Source: Campylobacter concisus
GTDB lineage: Bacteria > Campylobacterota > Campylobacteria > Campylobacterales > Campylobacteraceae
Length of the DNA stretch: 64,000 nt
Direction: 5' to 3'
Assembly: GCF_002913045.1 (NCBI RefSeq)
Contig: NZ_PPAF01000041.1
Location: forward strand, 117,956-181,955
Part shown: positions 1 through 8,273 of the stretch, one piece after another
Layout of the letters: each line of letters opens with the position of its first letter
Numbering within the stretch: the first letter of the stretch is position 1
The notes under the pieces: generated by a model
The model's database searches: none
Told to the model about the DNA's origin: nothing
What the model saw: the letters and a program-made list of their open reading frames with translations, nothing else
Program-made: the position numbers and the translations under genes

Positions 1-613
1 AAAGTAAAAAGGCACAAACGCAGCAAATAGCGATATTTTTATAGATAAAATTTGGCACAAAAACAGCTTCATCCATGCCTTTTTCTCTTTTTAACGCTTC
101 TTTTCCAAGCACGACACTAACGCGGTAAGAGATGAGTAAGATAGCGATTATGTGAATAAAAACTTGTAAATTTAGAAATTTTTCGTTGCCGCTTATTAGA
201 TAATAAATTTCAAAGCCTAAAATGCCAAACAAAAAGCCAAGTACGCCAAATTGATCATCGTTTTTATCCTGCCAGATCATATAAAGGCAAAGCAAAACCA
301 AGTAAAGCCAAAAAAGAGCGATAAGGCAGTGTGCTAAAAATAGGCTAAAAAATGCCAAGATAAAGCTTATAAAAAAGAGTGAAAATAATATATAGGCGTG
401 TATTTTTAGAGATGCTTGAAAATTTGTCCAATCAGTTAGTCCAGTTAGCAAAAATCCAGCATAAGCAAGCGCTAAAAAGAGTTGCAAAAATATAAATTTA
501 TGTAAGCTCACAAAATCAGTTGGAGTAAAAAACACACTAGCACCAAGCACCGCACAGGCGGCACTCATTAAGAAAAATATTCTCATAGGATGAGTAAAAA
601 AGTTATTAATCAT
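1..613 (-). CDS. NnrS family membrane protein, partial (runs off the left edge)
   Basis: The reading frame opens at the ATG complementary to 611-613 and stays open for 204 codons to the window edge, so the C-terminal part is missing. The N-terminus has the NnrS pattern: a HPMRIFF segment followed by several hydrophobic helices, with GLTDWTN in the place where the family has its TA-x-NW motif. At least six membrane-spanning stretches are visible. NnrS proteins are haem- and copper-containing inner-membrane proteins linked to nitric-oxide stress in denitrifiers; the biochemical role is not settled. The start overlaps the end of the ABC ATPase gene upstream by 8 bases, so it is probably the last visible gene of the operon that begins at 4919. 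Family assignment is by motif recognition only. Confidence 0.7.
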   Translation of the reverse strand, partial: MINNFFTHPMRIFFLMSAACAVLGASVFFTPTDFVSLHKFIFLQLFLALAYAGFLLTGLTDWTNFQASLKIHAYILFSLFFISFILAFFSLFLAHCLIALFWLYLVLLCLYMIWQDKNDDQFGVLGFLFGILGFEIYYLISGNEKFLNLQVFIHIIAILLISYRVSVVLGKEALKREKGMDEAVFVPNFIYKNIAICCVCAFLL

Positions 614-1298
614 AATAAATTTGCCCTTTGAAATTTTCATCTATCATCTTGCTAATAAACGTAAAATCGCGCTCTTTAAAATTTTTGTCTATTTCAAGTT
701 CTCTTTGTATGACTGCGCCTTTACTTGATAGGAAATAAATTCTATTTGACATCTTTACGGCCTCCATTCTATCGTGTGTAACGAGAACTACGCTCATACC
801 TTCACTTACTCTTTGGCCAATAATTTCAATTAAAATTTCTTTCATATCATAATCAAGCCCAGAAAAAGGCTCATCCATCAAAAGTAGATCAGGTTTTGTC
901 ACAACCGCTCTTACGAAAGCGACCCTTTGTCTCATACCGCCGCTTAGCTCACTTGGGTATTTTAAAGTATCCTTTTGGCTTAGCCCAACCTTTTTAAAAA
1001 GCTCTAAAACAGCGTTAATGTCTGGTTTATCCATAACTAAAAGCACATTTTCAAGAGCATTTTTCCATGTTAGCAGGCGATTTTCTTGAAAAAAATATGT
1101 AGTCTTTTTAAAGTTATTAAAAATTTTTCCTTTTCTAGGCTCATTTAGTCCGCTAATAAGTCGAAGTATCGTCGTTTTGCCACATCCTGATGGCCCAAAA
1201 AGCGTCACTACCTCGCCACCTTTTACATTTAGGCTAAAATTCCTTACGACCTTATCTCTTAAAATTTCATACTCTACATTTTTAAGCTCAAGCATCAT
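606..1298 (-). CDS. ABC transporter ATP-binding protein, nitrate/sulfonate/taurine type
   Basis: This is the ATPase of an importer of the SsuB/TauB/NrtD class. It has a Walker A (GPSGCGKTT), a signature motif (LSGGMRQR), a Walker B (LLLMDEP) and the switch His in VLVTHDR. At about 230 residues it is a normal single-domain ATPase. The start is one of two adjacent ATGs at 1298 and 1295. The first overlaps the stop of the permease gene (ATGA type) and a GGAG lies just upstream; a TTG at 1307 is also in frame but less likely. The gene sits between its permease and the NnrS-like gene. The substrate cannot be read from the ATPase. Confidence 0.88.
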   Translation of the reverse strand: MMLELKNVEYEILRDKVVRNFSLNVKGGEVVTLFGPSGCGKTTILRLISGLNEPRKGKIFNNFKKTTYFFQENRLLTWKNALENVLLVMDKPDINAVLELFKKVGLSQKDTLKYPSELSGGMRQRVAFVRAVVTKPDLLLMDEPFSGLDYDMKEILIEIIGQRVSEGMSVVLVTHDRMEAVKMSNRIYFLSSKGAVIQRELEIDKNFKERDFTFISKMIDENFKGQIYYD

Positions 1299-2092
1299 CT
1301 TCTCCAAGGCATCAAAGCTATTTTTAATGGCTCGATGATGAGGTATTCAAAAAGCATGATAAGAGTGATGCTTAAAAGAACATACGCCATTACCTCGGTT
1401 GTTTCAAGCATCGCTCTTGCATTTGCTATCTTTGCTCCCATGCCGTTATTTGCACCTAGTAGCTCAGCCATTATGACTATCTTTACACCCATTGCGACAG
1501 CTACGCTAATAGAGCTTATTATGTAGCTCGTAAGATGTGGGATGTAAAGGTGTCTTATTTTTTTTAAAATTCCTAGATTATAAGCGTCAAACATCTCTTT
1601 TAGCTCCTCATCTACGCTACTCATAGCAACTGCTGAGCTTGCAAAAGTAAGTGGTAAAACGGTTATAAAGATAGTAAAAACGGTGCTAAAATTTCCAAAT
1701 CCAAACCAAAAAATAGCAAGTACTATCCAAATAATTGGTGGCATTGATAAAAGCAAGGTGATAACAGGCTTTACAAAGGCTGCAAAACTTTTAAAACTAC
1801 CTGCTATTAGCCCTAAAAATATACCAAAAAATGTTGCCGAGCAAACTCCGATCAGTGATCTGCAAAGCGTTATATTTATCTCGCTGTTTTTGTAATCTTT
1901 TAAAATTTCACAGGCTTTTAAAAATACATCTTTTGGTGGCGGAAGCAAGAGTGGGGAGCTAAACTCGCTTCCCACTTGCCAAATGGCTAAGATCAAAAAA
2001 ACTACGGCAAATCCGCTAAATCCGCCCCAAAAATAGTCAATTATCTTTAAAAAGCTTGAGCGATCTTTTTTGATGCCATCAATTAGTATCAT
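1295..2092 (-). CDS. ABC transporter permease, SsuC/TauC type
   Basis: A 265-residue inner-membrane permease with about six hydrophobic helices. The binding-protein-dependent transport signature is near residues 165-190, where the ATPase-contacting loop (EMFDAYNLGILKK) is visible. It belongs to the family transporting nitrate, sulfonates, taurine or thiamine precursors. Its start codon overlaps the stop of the substrate-binding protein gene (ATGA at 2089-2092), and its stop overlaps the start of the ATPase gene, so the three are translationally coupled. One permease gene is normal for this class, since it works as a homodimer. Confidence 0.86.
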   Translation of the reverse strand: MILIDGIKKDRSSFLKIIDYFWGGFSGFAVVFLILAIWQVGSEFSSPLLLPPPKDVFLKACEILKDYKNSEINITLCRSLIGVCSATFFGIFLGLIAGSFKSFAAFVKPVITLLLSMPPIIWIVLAIFWFGFGNFSTVFTIFITVLPLTFASSAVAMSSVDEELKEMFDAYNLGILKKIRHLYIPHLTSYIISSISVAVAMGVKIVIMAELLGANNGMGAKIANARAMLETTEVMAYVLLSITLIMLFEYLIIEPLKIALMPWRR

Positions 2093-3054
2093 AAAAATAG
2101 ACCTTTATCTGGCATCTTGCCGCCTAGAAATTTTGGATTAAACTGATAAATTTCTTCAAAAAATGCCATGATCTCATTTTGTAATTCATTTGCTTTTGTT
2201 ACTGTTAAATTTGCCTTATCAAAAGCATTTGCAAGTGCTACTTCTGGAGCTGGTAAGTAGCTTGAACCTATCTTTGCTGCACTTTGTTTATTCTCAAGTA
2301 TCCATGAAAGTGCATTTTTAAGATCGCTATGAAGCGTGTCAAATAGACTTAAGTTTTTCTCATAAAAGCCTCTTTCTACGATAATGCCTGCCATTGGGAT
2401 TATTGGCTTTGTACCAAAGCTCTCGCCCCAAATTTTTGGAAAATCAACTGAGTAATGCACGCTAACGCCTGCTTTTTTACCACGCAAAATAGTCGCTTCA
2501 CCAAGAGGTTGTGGGACTATTAAAATGTCAAAATCTTTTTGTAAAAATAAAAGCAAAGCCTCAGGTGGCGTTGCTGTATAGGTGATGTCTATCTTGTTAA
2601 CGTCTATGCCTCTTTTTTTGCAAAGCGCTCTTAGGACAAGATCAGGCATGTCGCCTCGAAATGGCATGATGAGCTTTTTGCCTACAAAATCCTCTAAATT
2701 TTTGATCTTTTCATCCTTAACCATAGCGTTCATAACGCCAAGGGTTAGTAAATTTAACATCGCAAAATCAAGCCCTTGATTTCTTAAATTTGCAGCGACA
2801 TTTGATGGTGACATCGTGACTTTAATATCCCCACTAGCGACACCTGCACGAAGCTGATCTGGTGTTTTCCAGATATTTAGGCTTACATCATAAGTTTTGT
2901 TTAACTCGCCTTGCAGTGCAGCAACCGCCATGATAACGCTTGGGATCGCTGGTGCACCCCACATAGTAAAGCTCTCTTTTGCAAATAAATTTGGTGCAAA
3001 TGCACTAACGCCTAAAGCTGCGCTAAGTCCTAAAAATTTTCTTCTATTTAACAT
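2089..3054 (-). CDS. ABC transporter substrate-binding protein, NMT1/SsuA-like, with Tat-type signal
   Basis: A 321-residue periplasmic binding protein. Its N-terminus reads as a twin-arginine signal (RRKFLG, then a hydrophobic stretch ending near NLFAKE). The mature part follows the NMT1/SsuA plan, with a motif about choosing and losing access (TPDQLRAGVASGDIKV) and a central PPEALLLFLQ region. It delivers a small ligand to the permease encoded next. The ligand is unknown; nitrate, taurine, a pyrimidine or a metal-ligand complex are all possible in this fold. It begins 11 bases after the copper-receptor-like gene, which suggests co-transcription and a shared substrate pathway across both membranes. 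Confidence 0.82.
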   Translation of the reverse strand: MLNRRKFLGLSAALGVSAFAPNLFAKESFTMWGAPAIPSVIMAVAALQGELNKTYDVSLNIWKTPDQLRAGVASGDIKVTMSPSNVAANLRNQGLDFAMLNLLTLGVMNAMVKDEKIKNLEDFVGKKLIMPFRGDMPDLVLRALCKKRGIDVNKIDITYTATPPEALLLFLQKDFDILIVPQPLGEATILRGKKAGVSVHYSVDFPKIWGESFGTKPIIPMAGIIVERGFYEKNLSLFDTLHSDLKNALSWILENKQSAAKIGSSYLPAPEVALANAFDKANLTVTKANELQNEIMAFFEEIYQFNPKFLGGKMPDKGLFL

Positions 3055-3065
3055 CTTTTTCTCCT

Positions 3066-4919
3066 TTAAAAACTGCTGTGAAAGCTAATGAAAAATGTCC
3101 TGCCAGGGGCATGAACGACTACCGGATCAAGTGCTGCTACGTGATCGCCACTGATAAATTCTGCATAATCTTTGTCAAATAAATTTGCTACGCCAAATCT
3201 TATGCCAACTTTGTTTTTAAACTCTACGCCGCCATAAAGATCAAGCAAACCAAATCCTTTAGCGGCCTCTTTTTTGTCGATGCCTAGACCATTTTGCTTG
3301 CTAAAATCGCCTCTAGTTTGCTTTGAAACTAGTCTTAGTGCAGTGCCAAGGTTGTAGCTACCAAAGCTTGCATAGTCTTTGTAGTCAAATGCAAAATTTG
3401 CCTCAAAAGGCCTTATTTGATAAAGCGGTCTGCCATCGGTTTTGTTTTGTCCGTAGTTTTAGTAAAGTGAGCTTTTTAAGCCAAAGTGCCTTGCAAAGCT
3501 ATATTCTGTATTGAAATTTACACTATAAAGCGTTGCATCAACGTTTCTTGAGATGACAGCGTTTTTATTTAGTTGCATCGCAGCTTTTGAGTGGCGTCTA
3601 TCAAAAATGATCAAATTTTTAACGCTATCAGCGATGAAATGTCCTCCAAAGCTAAATGCATCTTTGTTTTGAAGTGAGTTTAGGTATTCTTTGTAAAACT
3701 CACTGCCAAATTTAAAGCCAATAACCGCTCTATTGTGCCTTTCTGGCTCTAAATTTGGATTTGCTATCCAGCCATTATCGCCTGCACCATAAAGTGCATT
3801 AAAACGCTCCATATTGCTTGGCAAACGAGATAAACTCTCAAGCTTTGCAAAGTAGCTATCCTTGTCGTTTGGCGTAAATTTATATTTCAAACTTGCACTA
3901 AAAGCGTCTTTTTTGATCTTGTCACTTACGTCCTCACCGTAAATTTGACGAACTAATTTGCGAGTGGTATTAGGTGCGGTCGAATTTCGCACAAAAAATT
4001 TAGTGTCGATGCCATTTAATTTACTTCTTTGCTCTTCATATTTTAAGGCAAGAGAGGCTTCGTTTGCTTCATTAAATTTATAAGCAAGTGTGTCAAAGAA
4101 CATAAATTTATCATTTCTAACATCAGCAAATCTATATCCGTTAAAGACCCAGTTGCTGCCTTGTTTCATGTATCTTTTGCCGTCATGTTTATCTTTTTCA
4201 AAGCCAGCGCCTATTTGATTGTGAAAGCTTGCAAAGTCAGCGTCATACTTTAAATTTGTCTCAAATATATTTCTCTTTAAATCCACTTTTACATTTGGAG
4301 TGTCATCTCTTAGATGAAAATTATCAGCTTTCCGCTCAACCTTTTTTAGGATAAATTCAAAATTTAGTGTATTTGAAAGATCTTCCTCGCCTAATCTAAT
4401 ATTTAGCTTGCCGACTTTTCTTGTCGTTTTAAAGGCATCCATCACGTGCTCTGGCTGCTTGTCTTTATCGATATTATCCCTTAAAAACGTAAGCCTAAGC
4501 TCGCTAAGATCATTTGGCACGAAACCTAAGATAGCGCTTTGGCCTTGCCTATTGTAGCCATAGTCCCATCTTTTGCCACTTCCATCTTTATAATTATTTG
4601 CTTTGGTAAAATTTGCATTTAAAATGGTATAAAAATTTGCGCCGCGATATTTAAAAAGCGATGAATTGTAAAAGCTTTTGCCATACATTCCAGCTGAGAT
4701 ATGAAACATACCAGCTGAGCTGTCAAGCAAATTCGTAACAAATGGATATTCGCTTCTTTGAGTGCGGTCAAACTGATTTTCTACAAAGGCGCTTTGTGCA
4801 ACGTTTGGCGTAATGACTGGTGGCGGAGCAAATTCTCTAATAGGCTTTATAATGTCTAAATTTGCTTCATTTGCTAGAAGCAGTGATGAAAGAACTGCTA
4901 GGCTTAAAATGGGCCTCAT
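3066..4919 (-). pseudogene. TonB-dependent copper-receptor-like (NosA/OprC type) gene interrupted by one in-frame stop
   Basis: One frame runs from the ATG at 4919 to 3066 (618 codons) and is broken only by TAA at 3459-3461; both halves are in the same frame. The first part has a signal peptide (MRPILSLAVLSSLLLA) and beta-barrel strands. The part after the stop resumes at NYGQNKTDGRPLYQ and holds the normal barrel end (NLFDKDYAE near the C-terminus, final Phe). GDNGWIANPNLEPE followed by the C-terminal block resembles the TonB-dependent copper receptor family known from NosA and OprC. The protein lacks the final 131 or so residues if the stop is real, which would remove several barrel strands. 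A TAY-to-TAA change or a sequencing error both fit. It heads the operon with the ABC importer. Confidence 0.78.
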
Positions 4920-5159
4920 GTAAACTCCTTTTAAAGATATAATTATGATTTCTTTTATCAGAATTGTAGTAGTAAAAGCCTTTATAAAAGTTGATGTAAG
5001 TCATCTTTTAAATTTTTAATCCATAATTACGAGCTTATTGTAGATAAAATGCTTAATTTTATTTTTGCAAGAGTAGCTAAATGGTGTAAATTTAATGTGA
5101 AAAAATGTATAAAATTTTGATAATTGTTATATAAAATTTTAAATCGTAGGTCGATTTAA
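4920..5159. other. Intergenic region upstream of the copper-receptor operon
   Basis: About 240 bases of AT-rich sequence. It should hold the promoter of the leftward copper-receptor/ABC operon and the end of the leftward gene at 5160-5624 faces away from it. I see no open reading frame, no convincing hairpin and no clear regulator site. Confidence 0.5.
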
Positions 5160-5624
5160 TTAGGCTCTAAAATTATTAAGCCTATCTCTTAGCTCTTTTG
5201 AAATTGTAAATTTTGAAAGTTCATATTTATCAAAAATGATGATCAAATCATCACCTAGTGGTTGCACTAACCCAAAGCAAGCATCTCTATCAAGACGGTT
5301 TTTCTTAAATTTTACGCTTAAAGTTTCAACCTTTTTCTTATCACCAAAACTCTTAATGGCGATTTCATCGATATCCTTAAAGTAAAATTTTATGCTTTTT
5401 GAGCCTTTTGTAATGATAAACCCATCATCTTCAATACGTAAAAAGTTGTTTTGAAAAATTTTTCTAACACAAAAGAACGCTGAGAGAGCGCCAATAATGA
5501 TGCCAAAGAGAGACGCTGTGCCAAGAGCTAGATAAAAGTAGCCAACGATGCTAAAGGCAAAAAGCCCAAGCCCAAAGGCTAGCGCCCAAAAAACATCTTT
5601 TTTACTCTCTTTTGTTATCATCAT
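5160..5624 (-). CDS. Small membrane protein of unknown function, PH-like C-terminal part
   Basis: A 154-residue protein with two hydrophobic helices at about residues 12-32 and 36-52, then a soluble, beta-rich part (FLRIEDDGFIITKGSKS, then IKFYFKDIDEIAIKSF). This layout is like bacterial membrane proteins with a PH-like domain behind two helices, but I cannot assign a family or function. The start has AAGGA upstream. The stop codon of moaE lies 9 bases upstream of this ATG, so it may be co-transcribed with moaD and moaE, although nothing in the sequence ties it to molybdopterin synthesis. Confidence 0.7.
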   Translation of the reverse strand: MMITKESKKDVFWALAFGLGLFAFSIVGYFYLALGTASLFGIIIGALSAFFCVRKIFQNNFLRIEDDGFIITKGSKSIKFYFKDIDEIAIKSFGDKKKVETLSVKFKKNRLDRDACFGLVQPLGDDLIIIFDKYELSKFTISKELRDRLNNFRA

Positions 5625-5632
5625 TTTTCCTT

Positions 5633-6067
5633 TTAAGCTAAAATTCCAGCACCATTTATCGCTTGGCTGCGCTCTTTTGCATAAATTCTCTTGCCATTTA
5701 TCACGTCATATTTCCAGATCGGCGCATTTGCCTTAAAGTCCTCGACAAACTCGTTTATAAGCCTTAGCGCGACCTTTCTTTGAGGGCTCACAATGCCTGC
5801 TACATAAGAGCTCATATGCACAGCTACATCGCCTTTTGAGTGAGCAAAGAGTACGTAGGCATTTTCTTTTTTTGCCCGCTCCTCCCAAGCATCAAGCCAT
5901 TTTTTAAGGATCGGCTCATAGATATCAAAGCTAAGCGCCGAAATGCCACCTTCCTCTCTTACGATCCCAACAAAAGTGATGAGTGCACCGCAGTTTTTAT
6001 CCTTAAAGCGTTCATACCACTCGTTTGTGATGCTTTGAACGTCCAAGCTTCCGTCATAAATTTGCAT
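5633..6067 (-). CDS. moaE: Molybdopterin synthase catalytic (large) subunit
   Basis: MoaE transfers sulfur from the MoaD thiocarboxylate to cyclic pyranopterin monophosphate, giving molybdopterin. The protein is 144 residues from the ATG at 6067, which sits right after the moaD stop. A longer reading from 6124 lies inside moaD and is unlikely. Recognisable parts are GALITFVGIVREE near the N-terminus, the HSKGDVAVHMSSYVAGIVSP core, and IWKYDVINGKRIYAK, which carries the conserved lysines of the active site. It forms a pair with moaD and supplies cofactor for enzymes such as the formate dehydrogenase encoded at 38559-41534. Confidence 0.92.
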   Translation of the reverse strand: MQIYDGSLDVQSITNEWYERFKDKNCGALITFVGIVREEGGISALSFDIYEPILKKWLDAWEERAKKENAYVLFAHSKGDVAVHMSSYVAGIVSPQRKVALRLINEFVEDFKANAPIWKYDVINGKRIYAKERSQAINGAGILA

Positions 6068-6068
6068 C

Positions 6069-6290
6069 TTAGCCTCCACAAACTGGTGGCAATATAGAAA
6101 TTTTATCGCCTGATTTAAGAGCAAAATTTATATCACTTACGATCTCGTCATTTACGGCAACCGCACAGATATTTAGCCATTTTTTAAGTTCTTCTTTTTT
6201 GCTCAAAGCCGCTTTTACATCACCTAAATTTTTTGCCTCTACTTTTATATTTTCAAGCCCGATAGGCCCAAGAAATTCGATCTCTATCAC
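6069..6290 (-). CDS. moaD: Molybdopterin synthase sulfur-carrier (small) subunit
   Basis: A 73-residue ubiquitin-fold sulfur carrier that ends in the required Gly-Gly (ILPPVCGG), the residue pair activated and thiocarboxylated by MoeB-type enzymes. The sequence shows the family spacing of an N-terminal strand (IEIEFLGPIG) and the late KSGDKISILPP segment. It lies immediately before moaE, with one base between the genes, which fits the stoichiometric MoaD-MoaE complex. The gene is divergent from nspC, with about 80 AT-rich bases between the starts. Confidence 0.92.
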   Translation of the reverse strand: MIEIEFLGPIGLENIKVEAKNLGDVKAALSKKEELKKWLNICAVAVNDEIVSDINFALKSGDKISILPPVCGG

Positions 6291-6373
6291 GTTTTATCCT
6301 TTGAGATTTTTGCTGATTTTACTTAAAAATAAATTTAGATATACTTATTTAAAAATTTAAAAAGCGAGAAAAA

Positions 6374-7513
6374 ATGAACGAAATTTTAAAAAATATAAAA
6401 ACCCCAGCCTACGTATGTGAAGAGGCAAAAGTACGTAAAAATTTAGAGCTTTTAAAATACGTCAAAGAGCAAAGCGGAGCTAAAATTTTAGTAGCACTTA
6501 AGGGCTTTGCATTTAGCGGAGTGATGGATATGGTGGGCTCTTATCTTGACGGTGCGACTTGCAGTGGGCTTCATGAGGCAAAATTTGCAAACGAATACGT
6601 AAAAGGCGAGATTCATACTTATAGTCCAGCCTTTAAAGATGAGGATTTTGATGAAATTTTAAAAATTTCAAAGCACATTACTTTTAACTCTTTTGCTCAG
6701 TGGCAAAAATTCAAGGGTATTGCCCTGCAAAATGGCATCATCTGCGGACTGCGGGTAAATCCAGAGGTCTCGCTAGCACCGACTGATAGCTACAACCCAT
6801 GCGGTAAATTTAGTAGACTTGGCATCACGAGAGCAAATTTTAAGCCTGAGCTTCTTGATGGCATCACTGGGCTACATTTTCACGCGCTTTGCGAGGAGAG
6901 TGCGAGTAGCTTGCAGACTGTGTTAGAGGCATTTGAAAAGAAATTTGGCGAGTTTATCCCAAAGATGAAATGGATAAATATGGGCGGCGGCCACCACATC
7001 ACGAGGGCCGATTATGACGTGGAGCTACTTATAAAGATAGTTAGGCGCTTTCGCGAGAAGTACGGCGTAGAGGTCTATCTGGAGCCTGGTGAGGCGGTTG
7101 GCTGGCAAACTGGCTTTTTGATAAGCAGCGTGCTTGACATCGTGCATAACGAAAAAGATATCGCCATCCTTGACACTTCGGCCGAGGCTCATATGCCTGA
7201 TACTGTGCTCATGCCTTACCGTCCAGCCGTTAGAGGTGAGAGTAAAAATGGCAAATTTGCTTATAGATTTGGCGGTAATACCTGCCTAGCAGGTGATATA
7301 GTAGGGCTTGAAGCGGGCGATGCAGAGTATAAATTTGATAGTGAGCTACAAATTGGCGACCGAGTCATCTTTGAAGATCAAATCCACTACACCATAGTGA
7401 AAAATACGACGTTTAATGGTATAAAACTACCTGATTTAGTGCTTTTAAAAGAAAATGGCGAAGTTAAAATGATCCGCGAATTCGGATATGAAGAGTATAA
7501 ACGCAGAAATTAA
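6374..7513 (+). CDS. nspC: Carboxynorspermidine decarboxylase
   Basis: A 379-residue PLP enzyme of the alanine-racemase-fold decarboxylases. It converts carboxyspermidine or carboxynorspermidine to spermidine or norspermidine, the alternative polyamine route used in Campylobacter. The PLP lysine is visible early (ILVALKGFAFSG), followed by GATCSGLHEA, the GLHFHALCEES block, the glycine-rich WINMGGGHHITR loop and EPGEAVGW. Near the C-terminus DTSAEAHMPD and GGNTCLAGD match the substrate-binding region of NspC rather than of LysA. The partner carboxyspermidine dehydrogenase gene is not next to it in this window. Confidence 0.93.
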   Translation: MNEILKNIKTPAYVCEEAKVRKNLELLKYVKEQSGAKILVALKGFAFSGVMDMVGSYLDGATCSGLHEAKFANEYVKGEIHTYSPAFKDEDFDEILKISKHITFNSFAQWQKFKGIALQNGIICGLRVNPEVSLAPTDSYNPCGKFSRLGITRANFKPELLDGITGLHFHALCEESASSLQTVLEAFEKKFGEFIPKMKWINMGGGHHITRADYDVELLIKIVRRFREKYGVEVYLEPGEAVGWQTGFLISSVLDIVHNEKDIAILDTSAEAHMPDTVLMPYRPAVRGESKNGKFAYRFGGNTCLAGDIVGLEAGDAEYKFDSELQIGDRVIFEDQIHYTIVKNTTFNGIKLPDLVLLKENGEVKMIREFGYEEYKRRN

Positions 7514-7569
7514 TCACTGGTGTTTTGGCCAGCTTTTGGCTGCTAAATACTGAGAATGTTTTACACGGA

Positions 7570-7983
7570 TTAGTATCCATAAATTTTGGCAAATTTATCT
7601 ATATTTTCACTCTTTTGCCAGTTGTATTTGGTTTTATTTGCGATATTTTGAGCTAATTCTTTACCGAAATGATCACTGATAAAGCCAAGAGTCATATCCA
7701 TACCAGTGGCCACGCCTGAAGCCGTGTAAAATTTATCATCTTTTACCTAGTTGGCGTGTAATTGTCACTACAGCCTTGCCGCAACTTTTTACCCGCTCAA
7801 ATGATCTTTTATTTGAGGTAGCCTTTAAGCCGTCAAGCACTCCAGTGCGAGCTAGCAAGGCTGAGCCAGTGCAGACACTAAGGCAAAAATTTGAAGCCAG
7901 AATATACTTTTTAAGATACGATATAAACTCGTTGCCATTAGATCAAGCGCCTCATAATCATTAAAAAGATAAAAGAGGTTCAT
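7570..7983 (-). pseudogene. Decayed DJ-1/PfpI family gene
   Basis: Reading leftward from the ATG at 7983, three pieces of one DJ-1/PfpI protein can be joined across frames. They are a start piece (MNLFYLFNDYEALDL), a central piece with the nucleophile Cys (SVCTGSALLARTGVLDG, then KATSNKRSFE), and an end piece (DDKFYTASGVATGMDM to KFAKIYGY, stop at 7570-7572). A frame change sits near 7745-7752, and the segment between the start piece and the centre is missing, which would remove the usual GGxG-type strand. The product cannot be functional as it stands. This explains most of the 760-base gap between nspC and fdhC. Confidence 0.75.
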
Positions 7984-7989
7984 TTCTCT

Positions 7990-8273
7990 GCCTTTTGGAT
8001 AGAAATTTTTAAAATTATTGGTGTTCTCGTTTAAATTTTAAAAGCAAAATCTGAAATAATTTTTAACTATAAAATAGGATGAATTTAGATTTAATATTCT
8101 TATAAAAATTAACAAAACTTAAATGTTTTTTATAAAATTTTTAGTAATCTTTTTTGCTAAGGTTTGCTTGTGATTAGCTCTGATATAATAGCGACCAAAA
8201 TAGCGTAGCTATGCGATTTAACGTATTTAACCAATACTTAAATTGTTTAAGCTCAAACTCATAAAGGACTACA
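7990..8273. other. Intergenic leader and promoter region of fdhC
   Basis: Very AT-rich sequence with no reading frame. A TATAAT at 8184-8189 is a good -10 candidate for the rightward cytochrome gene, placing transcription start near 8196 and leaving a leader of about 78 bases. I see no clear operator. Confidence 0.45.
8184..8189 (+). promoter_or_regulatory. Candidate sigma-70 -10 element for fdhC
   Basis: TATAAT preceded by TGA, in an AT-rich stretch typical of Campylobacter promoters, which often lack a clear -35 box. It is 84 bases before the fdhC start. Confidence 0.5.

Noticed and set aside
7776..7964. A rightward 62-codon frame in the nspC-fdhC gap
   Set aside because: The opposite strand gives clear DJ-1/PfpI fragments, which explain the sequence better.
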